Shown here: one piece after another, positions 55,270 to 64,000 of the stretch
Position numbering within the stretch: position 1 is the first letter of the stretch
Layout of the letters: the number at the start of each line of letters is the position of its first letter
NCBI GenBank assembly: GCA_948567375.1
Contig: OX419759.1
Span: 25,087,493-25,151,492, forward strand
From: Lunularia cruciata
Taxonomy: Eukaryota > Streptophyta > Marchantiopsida > Lunulariales > Lunulariaceae
Length of the DNA: 64,000 nt
Reading direction: 5' to 3'
Translations under genes and position numbers: made by a program
The notes under the pieces: model-generated
What the model saw: only the letters and a program-made list of their open reading frames with translations
The model's database searches: none
Told to the model about the DNA's origin: nothing

Positions 55270-55800
55270 TTAATCGAGAAGTACTTGGTTAACACTTCCA
55301 AAATGGAGTTTAAAAAATTGAGTCCACTGATCTTTTACCAATTATAGAAGACATCCATAACATGAAATGATGTTGTGGGAGAAAAATTCAAAGTTAGATT
55401 CTGCACATCTCTTTGAGTTGCCTTGGCGTCAACCATCTTGGTTGCATAATCAGTGCACACCAAGATGTAACTCTTCCTCATGAATCAGATCACTGGTTGA
55501 ATCAGACCCACAAAATCAATTCCCCATTTCTCAAATAAGGACAATGGCAAAATTGGTTTCAAAGGCCATTGGGAAGTAGCCATCAGCTTTCTTGTTCTTT
55601 GATATGCATCACAACTTTGAATATGGGTGTCAGTGTCCTTGTACTTTGTAGGCCACCAATACCCCAATGAAAGAACTTTCTTTATAGTATTCTTTAGGGA
55701 AAAGTGTCCTCCTGATGCTTCTTAGTGTAAGGACTCAATTACTCCTCTAACTTTGTATGCCTCCAAGCATGTCTAAAGTACTTTTTCTTTGTTCATTTTA
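55270..55800 (-). pseudogene. C2 integrase
   Basis: Frame 55,667-55,485: MGYWWPTKYKDTDTHIQSCD, then SLFEKWGIDFVGLIQPV, with the first core Asp in GIDFVG. The rest (to about 55,270) is frame-shifted. Same integrase as C1. Confidence 0.7.
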
Positions 55801-56270
55801 AACAAGATGTTTCATTTTGGCTGATACAATCCTATTTTCTTGAGGATGACTGCTCTTTGCTCTGGGTCTAGGTCTCAAGGCACTAGTAAGTATGTAGATA
55901 GTGATATTTAGCCACATACCTTGTACTTTGCATTGCCATCAAATGATATAAATCTTCATCAAGAAACCAATCATTGACTTCCAAGTCTTGGTCTTGAGTT
56001 TATAACCTAGATAGAAAGTCCACATTCACATACAAAGCTCCCTTCCTTACTTATATAGTGTATGTGAATTCTTGTAACAGCAAGATCCATCTTGCAATTT
56101 GCCCAAAAAAGTCTGCCTTAACAAGTCTTCCTTCTATACCAAATGTTGCAAAGCATAATGGTCCACATAGAAGACAAAACTCGTATCCCAAAAACTAGTG
56201 GCAAAACTTCTTGCAAGCATACACCATTCCAAGTGCTTCTCTTTTAGTTGTTGAATAAAAATTTTTGTGA

Positions 56271-57274
56271 CTAAAAGTTGTTGGCTAGCATAGTAGATTG
56301 ATAGTCTTTCTTCTTCTTGTCCTTTTGACTCAGGACTACTCCAATTGCCATGGAAAAAATGTCCACATACACATTGAAAGGGATAAACCAGTTTGGGGCC
56401 CTCATAACTGGTGCTTCAACCAATTTCTTCTTCAAAACTTGGAAAGCTTCTTCTTGTTCTACTTCCCACAAACCGTCTTTGGATTTCTTCAGAAGCTTTG
56501 TTAGTGGTGCTGCAAGCACCACATAATTTGATTCAAAGCGTTTGTAGTATATGACATGTCCCAAGAAGTTACTCAGCTCCCAAATGTTGTTAGGGGATTT
56601 CAAAGCTAACATGAATTTCACCTTCTTGACATTGACTTCAATACCTTGGCTTGAGACTTGATGCCCCAAAAAAATCCCTTCTTTCATTGTGAAGAAGCAT
56701 TTCTCCAAGTGTAATGACAAGCAAGTAAAATAATATCTTTCAAAATTTTGGCAAAGGTAATTTAAATGTACTTCTCTTTGCCCAAACACACAAAAATCAT
56801 CAATGAAAACTTCCATAAAATTCCATAGAAAATCTTTAACGATCATATTTATCATTTGTTGAAAAGTAACAAGAACATTACACAACCCAAAGGGTATTTG
56901 ATTGTTGGTGAAAGTGCCCCAATTGGTAGTGAATATACTGAATGTACTTCTATCCTTGTCTTGTTCTTGGATGGATACTTGATAGTAGCCTGAAAATCCC
57001 ATCAAGAAAACTATAGCAAGGATGACTAATTACTTGGTCCAAAATTGTATCAATAAATGGCAAAGGATGATGATCTTTCATTGTGACTGCATTCAACTTG
57101 CAAAAGTCTTGGGCACCTTTGAATCTTCTCCATCGTTTTCTTTAGAGAAATGACAATGGGAGAAACCCATTCATTACTCAAGACTAGAAAAGTTATCATG
57201 GCCCCCAAGTACTTTTCAATTACATCTTTTACCAAAGCAAGTACTTCCAGTTTAATTGGTATTGTCGTTGACAA
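56271..57274 (-). pseudogene. C2 reverse transcriptase and RNase H
   Basis: 244-codon frame 57,005-56,271 with GFSGYYQVSIQEQDKDRSTF, IPFGLCNVLVTFQQMINMIV, the palm box FIDDFCVFGQ, EGIFLGHQVSSQGIEVNVKK, and RNase H start FNVYVDIFSMAIGVVLSQK. The N-terminal RT piece is in 57,274-57,050 (MITFLVLSNEWVSPIVISLK). The catalytic D-D pair is intact, though the first RNase H motif is changed (V-D-I instead of T-D-A). Confidence 0.8.
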
Positions 57275-57395
57275 ATCGGAATTGCATCTTCAACAAGATC
57301 AATCCAATGTTCCCAAATTTTTTTGGGAATTCATAGCATTTGGTTGATAGACTAGGAAAATACATCTTGGTACACTATAAACAGGGCAGTGTATC

Positions 57396-58133
57396 TGTAA
57401 TACCAAGGGTTAGCCATATGATCTAGATGTGAAATTTGGTTTGGTAACATCTAGAAGGATGTTATACATGATGGTCAAAATAGATCAGATAGAAGTATCA
57501 CCAAAAGAGTACTTCTACTAATAGAGCAGAAACCGAAATAGACTTGAGAACCTTAGAACCAATAGCTAGACATATGATTTAAAGGTGAGAATTGGTTTGG
57601 TAACATCTGGAAGGATGTTACACATGATGGACTAAACAGATCAGAAAGAGGTATCACCAAAAGGGGACTTCTACTAATAGAGTAGGAACCGAAATATGCC
57701 TGAAATCTTTGAAGGCAATTTTGGAGGCCTAAACGGATGAATTAGGCCTCGAAAATGTGCAGATTCCCCCCCCAACGGAGGAAAGGCTGGCCTTACTCCC
57801 CCTCAGTTTGTCTCGTCGAGAGCTTTCCAACGGTACCTTACTCATGTGATTCTGAGATTCCTACATGAAGATTCCCTAAAAGATTCCCTCCGGTCAAAGC
57901 TCATTTGACCAACCAGATAGGACCTAGACCAGACAGGTCACCCATCCAAGTCAGTAATCCAAGGGTGGAGCTTGCTGACATGTCACCTATCTATGTCACT
58001 AATCCTATGGTGGAGCTTCCTTGGAGGAGATCCTCTTTGTCTATATAATAAAGAGAAGGTGCTCCCTTGGGGCATCGAATGTTTGAGTGTGCAATCTGTG
58101 TTTTCTCTCTTCTCTTGTCCTCGGAGTATTACA
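57396..58133 (+). repeat. Element B 5' LTR
   Basis: 738 bp, TGTAATACCAAGGG to GAGTATTACA. TATA box at about 58,042 (tatataataaag). Partner: 63,263-63,999. Confidence 0.95.
58042..58052 (+). promoter_or_regulatory. Element B LTR TATA box
   Basis: tatataataaa lies about 90 bp before the LTR end. The same motif is at about 63,907 in the 3' LTR and, slightly changed, in the A LTR. It is the probable RNA polymerase II start signal of the element. Confidence 0.75.
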
Positions 58134-58134
58134 A

Positions 58135-58151
58135 TGGTATCAGAGCGAGTG
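58135..58151 (+). other. Element B primer-binding site (initiator Met type)
   Basis: tggtatcagagcgagtg begins one base after the LTR. It is the standard sequence complementary to the 3' end of initiator-Met tRNA, used by many plant chromoviruses. Confidence 0.9.
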
Positions 58152-58736
58152 TTCTAGTCCAAGAGAGTGGATCACCCCTCTTGGAATAGCACGAACTACT
58201 GAAACTGAGTAATTTGAGGTGGAGAACATAGAGTAATCGCTAGACTTAGGAAGGACTTTAGAGAGCGGATGGGATGGATGCGCCGGGGGGACAATTTCCC
58301 GCACCTAGCTTTCCATTCTCAAACCCATTCCACATCAAGGTTATGTACATCCAGTGTGAGTAGATGAGAGTATCGCTAGTCTATCACTTCGGTGCTGAAT
58401 TCATGGACAGAGTGATGACCTCACCAAACCCGGTGATTCTACCTGTGGTGATATATGACAGAGAGTAGGATTTGACGATCTACATTCTATTATGATAATA
58501 TGGATATGAATGTCCCAAATCCTCTCCCTTTCAACACTCAAGTAGAAATCCGTTATGTAGTGAGGCCGAAATTGATGTTTAGAGATTTTGTGGTTAGGAA
58601 TTTTGGTGAGGAGTATTATCAACAAGTGATAGCTTCTGAGGTCCCAATGGTAGTTCCGATAGTTTGTGCGCCTTCCAGAGTGATTATATTGACTCTGTAT
58701 TGAAGTAGACATTAGCAATTGGGTGTTGCAGGCACC

Positions 58737-59825
58737 ATGGATCCGTAGTTGCAAGAGCTGGTGCAAGGAATCCAAGGGATGTTGAATGAATTTCGAGAGA
58801 TTAAGATGACCATGGAGACATTGCAAAGTCAAGTGCAGATCCTCAAGAACGATCAAGCCATGCAAGAAGAAGAGCCGTCTCAAAACCCAGTACCTACGAC
58901 TGAAGTACTTGGAGAGGCACCCGTGCCTACGAACCCTATCAACGATGAAGCCACATTGCTACTCCGGATGAAGAAGACCTGCAACATCGAGCCTTACAAG
59001 GGGCAGCGTACGATGGGAGTAGTGGAGAATTGGATCTCGAGAATGAATCAATATTTTTGATTGTTCTCAACAGAGATCACAGAGCATGCTGCAGGCGTGT
59101 TTGCATGTGGGTACTTGACCGATAAAGCCCTCACATGGTATGATGCTTGGGAACAATCCATGCTGGCAGAGAGAAGGGAGGTCACATGGACAACAATGCA
59201 AGAAGGACTGCTCAAGAATTTCCAATCGGTGGATTCTGTGCAGATGGCTCGAACCCGACTATGGGGATTGAGACAGAAGAATAGCGTACAAGAGTATGTG
59301 GAGGCATTTCTAGATCTACAAGTCGCAATTACCAACATGAGTCCAGCAGAGGCTCTTGACAATTTCAAACGAGGGCTGAAAGAGCGGATTCGCCAAGAAG
59401 TCATGGTGCAAAACCCTCGCACGGTATTTGAAGCCATTGCTTGTGCGCAAAGAATAGCCGGAGCATTAGGTGGAGGTGAAGGAGTAGTTCCACCTCAACA
59501 TTATCGGGCAGAAATGCCACACATGGGTGGACCAGTACCGATGGAATTGGGCAACCTTCGATTCCGGGATCGAGGAGCACGGCCGCTTCAAGGAGAGCGA
59601 GGATGGGTAGAAGAACAAAGAGATGGAGTCCCACGAGGAGAAGGGACTCGAGGAGAACAACGTCGTTGTTACAATTGTGGCCGTATTGGGCACATATCTA
59701 CCAATTGTCGCACTTGTTTCCCTAGAGGCCCTCGGCCTTTGTACAGGCGATCTTTGAACAACATGGAGAGGCACATTGAAGAGGAGGAGGTGGAAACCAC
59801 TTCGGAAAACAAAGATCGCCAGTAA
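58737..59825 (+). pseudogene. Element B gag
   Basis: About 362 codons from ATG 58,737. Codon 4 is TAG (58,746; CAA in fragment D). The frame is open from 58,749, then TGA at 59,058, and open again to 59,825. Domains: N-terminal coiled segment (QELVQGIQGMLNEFREIKMT), the gag helical domain (KALTWYDAWEQSMLAERREV, LLKNFQSVDSVQMARTRLW), and the zinc knuckle CYNCGRIGHISTNC at 59,667-59,708 with all four ligands intact. The pol frame starts in the -1 phase and overlaps the gag end. Confidence 0.88.
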
Positions 59826-60256
59826 ATGTACCTTGCAGCCTTACTGGCTCAATAAGGAAGCAGAGAAGCGAGGGAAGGAAGAAGAATAATGCGCAAAGAT
59901 CCCGAAAGGCAACCTCACAATTGATTGTTGTGAATGGAATCCTAGAAGGTAATCAAGTGAGAGTATTAATAGATCCGGGAGCAACAGAGAATTTCTTGTC
60001 TTGCTCTGTTGCAATCAGATTGGGAATGGATCTAGAGAGAGATGGAAGTGAAGAAGTAGAGTTACCAAATGGGCAAATAGAGAGGATTGAATCATTACCT
60101 AGACGGGTAACCCTCTCTATAGGAGAATATCAGGAAGCAATTGAGTGGCGAGTGATACAGTTAGCCCGTTATGATGCAATTTTAGACATGCCATGGATGG
60201 AGCAGTACAACCTAATGGTGGATTGGAGGAAGAAATTAGTGAGAACCCAACAATAG
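59825..60256 (+). pseudogene. Element B protease (start of pol)
   Basis: Open in the -1 frame relative to gag from about 59,822, so Gag-Pol probably arises by -1 ribosomal frameshifting (inference). Active site LIDPGATENFLSCSVAIRLG at about 59,966-60,025, with Pro in place of the usual Ser or Thr after the catalytic Asp. It ends with DMPWMEQYNLMVDWRKK and a stop at 60,254-60,256, where copy A has Trp. The pol frame continues without a shift after it. Confidence 0.85.
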
Positions 60257-61906
60257 TCAATCATTGGGGTTAAAGAAAAATCACACAGGCAGAAACTGCC
60301 TCTATATGTCGTAGGGACGACAACTGTCTGTAAGACCGATAGATGTTTTCTGGGTCTAATAAGAGAAGTCCAGAGTGCACAACTCGCTGGACAAATTCCT
60401 GAGAAATTGAAGGATGTGGTGGATGAGTTTCAAGATGTCTTTCCCGATGATCTACCCTCAAGATTACCACCTAAAAGGCGAGTAGATCACAAAATAGAGA
60501 CACTCCCGGGGAAGACACCTCCTTGTAAGGCCCCATATCGCCTATCACCTCATGAGTTGGAGGAGTGTAAGACTCAAATTGAGGAGATGCTACAAAAAGG
60601 GTTCATCCAACCTAGCGTATCACCATATGGGGCCCCTGTCTTGTTTGTGAAGAAGAAGGAGGGTACAATGCGCATGTGCATTGACTATTGGGATCTCAAT
60701 CAGCAAACAATGAAGAACAAATACCCCTTACCTCGCATGGATGACCTGTTTGATCAACTCCATGGAGTGAGGTACTTCACCAAACTGGACTTGCGGAGCG
60801 GTTACAATCAAATCCGAATTGCAGAGGAGGATGTGTACAAAACTGCCTTTCGAACCAGGTATGGCCACTTTGAGTATCTGGTGATGCCTTTTGGCCTCAC
60901 CAATGCGCCTGCCACTTTCATGAGCCTAATGAATGACATATTTCGTCCATACTTGGATAAGTCTGTTATCGTCTTCTTGGATGATATCTTAGTATACAGT
61001 AGCACGATGACAGAACACAAACAACATCTACAAGAGGTCCTCCGGATTCTAAGACAGAATCAGTTGTACGCCAAAATCTCAAAGTGTGAGTTTGGCAAGT
61101 CTGAAGTAGACTACTTAGGGCATAGAGTAAGTGCAGAGGGCATTCAAGTATTGACAGATAAAATAGAGGTCATTCAAAAATGGAGTGCCCCAGAAGATCA
61201 GACTCAACTTAAGAGCTTCTTGGGGTTGACGGGATTCTATCGTAGATTTGTCAAGGACTTCTCCAAGGTTGCACAGCCTTTAACGGCACTACTTGACAAG
61301 GGGAAGAAGTGGACATGGGGAACTGCACAAGAGTTGGCCTTTCAAGAATTGAAGGCCGCCTTGCTACATGCACCAATCTTGAAGTGGTATGACCCAAAAC
61401 GTCCAATCAAGTTGGCTACGGATGCATCAGGCATAGCAATAGGAGCAGTCCTACAACAAGAGTGGCATGACGGATGGCATCCAATTGCATATTTCTCTCG
61501 AAAGTTGTTACCGGCAGAGCGCAACTACCACACCACAGAACGAGAAGAGCTGGCCATTGTTCTAGCAACCAAGCATTGGAAGCACTACTTGGGCGAGAAG
61601 GCATTTGTAGTAGAGACAGACCACAAACCTCTAGTCTACCTCGAGACGCAGAAGGATCTATCTCGTCGCCAAATTCGGTGGGCAGAGTGGCGACAACGCT
61701 TCAACATGACAATCACCTACGTGGAAGGTAAGAAGCAACTTGCAGATGCGTTCACCCGCATGCCAATGGCCAACAACTTGGCGACAGAGGTTAAGATTAA
61801 CCCTGAATTCTGGCAAGAGATTCTAGCTGCTACAAAAACTGACCCACAGATTGTAGAAGCGCAAGCATCCAAAGGTGTCACCAGCACCCAAGGACTCACC
61901 TTTTGA
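60257..61906 (+). pseudogene. Element B reverse transcriptase and RNase H
   Basis: One uninterrupted frame 60,257-61,906. [42 protein letters not shown], palm box [10 protein letters not shown] (60,968-60,997) and [12 protein letters not shown]. RNase [20 protein letters not shown] (first Asp), [20 protein letters not shown] (Glu), [13 protein letters not shown] (second Asp), and [12 protein letters not shown]. All catalytic residues are intact. The stop at 61,904 (TGA) separates it from integrase. Length is typical of chromovirus RT-RNase H. Confidence 0.92.
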
Positions 61907-62850
61907 GAGGGCCGATTGTGGATCCCAAATGTCCCAGAATTACACACCACCATTCTAGCGGAATGTCATGATTCGGCCATTGCAGCTCATGTCGGAGTGG
62001 ACAAGACCTTGGAGGCAGTCAAGCGCCATTACTATTGGCCCAAGATGAGCAACGACGTGATGGACTATGTGCGTAGCTGCCTACTTTGTCAACAGAACAA
62101 AGCTTCTAATCAAGCTTCTGCAGGGCTCCTTCAACCTCTTCCCACTCCTACCCAACGTTGGGAACAAGTGAGTATGGATCTCGTCTGTGAATTATCCAAG
62201 ACCACCTCAGGGTTTGACTCCATTGTGGTCTTTGTGGACCGGCTCAGCAAAATGATTCATGTACGCCCTACCACCAAGGAGGTGACCGCTCCACAACTAG
62301 CTCAACTATACTTAGATGCAGTCTTTGCTCACCATGGCTTGTCTAGAGTACTCATCACCGATAGAGGCACCCAATTCACCAGTTTGTTTTGGCGAACACT
62401 CTTTGGTTTCTTCAACACCAAGTTGGCCATGTCTATAGCTTATCACCCACAAACAGATGGCCAAACAGAGCGGGCTAATCGCACGATTGAAGACATGTTA
62501 CGTGGCTTCACCTTAGAAGAGCAAGAGAGGTGGGACACCCTACTACCGTTGGTGGAATTCGCTTACAACAATTCAGTGAATGCCTCCACCCAGGTCTCTC
62601 CGTTCTTCCTCATGTATGGTGAGCATCCCTTCACACCTTCTAGCTTGATGAAGATCCGTCCTGTGACTACCAAGGTTGATGCAATCAACACATTTGTTTC
62701 TAGAATCCAACAAGGTGTGGAGAACGCCAAGCACAGGTTACAGATTGCGCAAAATCGACAAAGCAGTATGTTGATGCACACCGTAGGCATATGGAGTTCA
62801 ATGTTGGAGATCAAGTGTAGCTATCGACAACCAACCTCACATTAGTTGGA
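61907..62850 (+). pseudogene. Element B integrase
   Basis: Same frame as RT after the TGA. HHCC: HDSAIAAHVGVDKTL then CLLCQQNKASN. DDE core: Asp in QVSMDLVCELS, Asp in VLITDRGTQFTSLFW, Glu in DGQTERANRTIEDML; all present. TTKVDAINTFVSRIQQG leads to the GPY/F-type module (MEFNVGDQVW in a shifted frame). A single-base loss near 62,762 and a stop near 62,817 put the C-terminus out of frame. Confidence 0.9.
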
Positions 62851-62859
62851 TCTCGTAAG

Positions 62860-63249
62860 CTCAGACCTTGTTTTATTGGGCCTTTCTCGATTCTTCATCG
62901 CATCGGCGCTGTGGCCTATCACCTTGAGCTACCACCACACATGAAGATCCATCCAGTGTTCCATGTCTCCCTATTACGCATATATGCTCCCCGATCAGGC
63001 CAAGGTACTTCCACACAGGACATTCGACCTTGTCCAACAGTCATTGATGGCATAGAGCAATATGAAGTGGAGCGGATTCTCCAAAAGCGCATGCGTGGTA
63101 CTTGCCATCCGCGGGTGGAATATCTAGTACAATGGAAAGGTTACCCTTTCTATGAAGCAACCTGGGAACCCGCTGCCAATTTGGCACATGCACCGGTGTT
63201 GGTGCAAGCATTTGAGCAACAATTGCACAACGAGGACGTTGCGTCTTAA
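62860..63249 (+). pseudogene. Element B chromodomain
   Basis: Frame 62,911-63,249 (112 codons, shifted relative to integrase): AYHLELPPHMKIHPVFHVSL, then the chromodomain YEVERILQKRMRG (from 63,061), VEYLVQWKGYPFYEATWEP and NLAHAPVLVQAFE, the stop being at 63,247. Aromatic positions of a methyl-lysine cage (Y at the first position, W and W of WKGYPFYEATW) are present. It would tether integration complexes to modified histones. Confidence 0.9.
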
Positions 63250-63260
63250 AAGGAGGGAGG
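63248..63260 (+). other. Element B polypurine tract
   Basis: aaaaggagggagg directly before TC and the 3' LTR start TGTAATACC, overlapping the gene's stop codon. Purine-only 13 bp at the expected place. Confidence 0.85.
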
Positions 63261-63262
63261 TC

Positions 63263-63999
63263 TGTAATACCAAGGGTTAGCCATATGATCTAGATGTGAA
63301 ATTTGGTTTGGTAACATCTAGAAGGATGTTATACATGATGGTCAAAATAGATCAGATAGAAGTATCACCAAAAGAGTACTTCTACTAATAGGGCAGAAAC
63401 CAAAATAGACTTGAGAACCTTAGAACCAATAGCTAAACATATGATTTAAAGGTGAGAATTGGTTTGGTAACATCTGGAAGGATGTTCACATGATGGACTA
63501 AACAGATCAGAAAATGGTATCACCAAAAGGGGACTTCTACTAATAGAGTAGGAACCGAAATATGCCTGAAATCTTTGAAGGCAATTTCGGAGGCCTAAAC
63601 GGATGAATTAGGCCTCGAAAATGTGCAGATTCCCCCCCAACAGAGGATAGGCAGGCCTTCCCTCCCCCTTAATTTGTCTCGTCGAGAGCTTTCCAACGGT
63701 ACCTTACTCATGTGATTCTGAGATTCCTACAGGAAGATTCCCTAAAAGATTCCCTCCGGTCAAAGCTCATTTGACCAACCAGATAGGACCTAGACCAGAC
63801 AGGTCACCCATCCAAGTCAGTAATCCAAGGGTGGAGCTTGCTGACATGTCACCTATCTATGTCCCTAATCCTATGGTGGAGCTTCCTTGGAGGAGATCCT
63901 CTTTGTCTATATAATAAAGAGAAGGTGCTCCCTTGGGGCATCGAATGTTTGAGTGTGCAATCTGTGTTTTCTCTCTTCTCTTGTCCTCGGAGTATTACA
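63263..63999 (+). repeat. Element B 3' LTR
   Basis: 737 bp, TGTAATACC to GAGTATTACA; a few substitutions and two 1-bp indels relative to the 5' LTR. TATA box at about 63,907. The window's last base (g) is the first base of the expected target duplication. Confidence 0.95.
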
Positions 64000-64000
64000 G

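Larger units (their letters stand above)
55081..57395 (-). mobile_element. Gypsy family C, copy C2, minus strand, cut by element B
   Basis: Second copy of family C: RT/RNase H at 57,274-56,271 and integrase at 55,667-55,300. It is interrupted at 57,395 by chromovirus B and must continue beyond the window: C1 has the same target area uninterrupted near 51,390-51,400. The junction with C1 carries a repeated 25-30 bp stretch (about 54,930 and 55,133) and a hairpin. Confidence 0.7.
57396..63999 (+). mobile_element. Chromovirus B (Ty3/gypsy), nearly complete
   Basis: 5' LTR 57,396-58,133, initiator-Met-type primer site, leader, gag, pol (protease, RT, RNase H, integrase, chromodomain), polypurine tract, 3' LTR 63,263-63,999. 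LTRs differ at about 13 sites in 737 bp by eye. Left flank gtatc; the single base beyond the right LTR (64,000) is g, consistent with a gtatc duplication. Inserted in C2. Breaks: stops at 58,746, 59,058, 60,254 and 61,904, a 1-nt loss near 62,762 and a stop near 62,817. Confidence 0.95.

Noticed and set aside
1-64000. tRNA or rRNA genes
   Set aside because: The only tRNA-like strings are primer-binding sites of retroelements; no cloverleaf with box A and B or rRNA cores was noticed.
1-64000. CRISPR arrays, riboswitches, bacterial operons
   Set aside because: All coding evidence is eukaryotic; repeat spacing does not fit CRISPR, and the short tandem repeats found are contiguous.

Overview
This window is nuclear DNA from a land plant, almost entirely intergenic and built from nested LTR retrotransposons. 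The evidence is the set of plant-type Ty3/gypsy polyproteins, chromodomain and PHD-finger integrase tails, an initiator-Met-type primer site, a plant-style FCP1/NIF-domain phosphatase gene with short GT-AG introns, a PIF/Harbinger remnant, and two plant-mitochondrion-like fragments. The large nested blocks and the gypsy type carrying a cytosine methyltransferase suggest a non-angiosperm (gymnosperm, fern or bryophyte), but that is inference; the species cannot be fixed from the sequence.

Layout, left block (1-27,997). An old chromovirus (A, + strand, from mid-gag to its 3' LTR at 15,977) is split by a reverse-oriented non-chromodomain gypsy element (F, 3,466-10,842) and by a TSD-flanked element of an unusual family here called U (U1, 11,099-14,886). 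A lies in another U copy (U2, - strand), which resumes at 15,978 and is split by a 9.9 kb gypsy element E (17,860-27,766). E encodes gag with two zinc knuckles, protease, a cytosine-5 DNA methyltransferase domain, reverse transcriptase, RNase H, integrase and a terminal PHD finger. The 5' end of U2 is at 27,997.

Middle block (27,998-37,871) is the least repetitive part. It holds a multi-exon gene on the - strand (about 30,072-33,075) for an FCP1/NIF-type HAD phosphatase-like protein with an altered catalytic motif, a minisatellite in its last exon and a duplicated splice-acceptor array. A group II intron maturase-like fragment sits inside one of its introns. A decayed PIF/Harbinger transposase follows at 35,550-36,570.

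Right block (37,872-64,000). Two solo LTRs of the F family in opposite orientations, a 5' fragment of the chromovirus family (D), U copies U3 to U6 (U5 and U6 with perfect 5-bp target duplications), a roughly 120-bp mitochondrial atp1 fragment, two decayed copies of a third gypsy family (C1, C2, - strand), and finally a nearly complete chromovirus (B, 57,396-63,999) with LTRs about 2% different by eye.

The two most interesting items are E, which combines a DNA-methylation writer and a chromatin-reader finger in one retrotransposon, and the U family: TG...CA ended, 5-bp TSD-flanked units without internal LTR pairs that carry a conserved ORF of unknown function. Nearly all retroelement reading frames are broken, often by changes compatible with C-to-T transitions.
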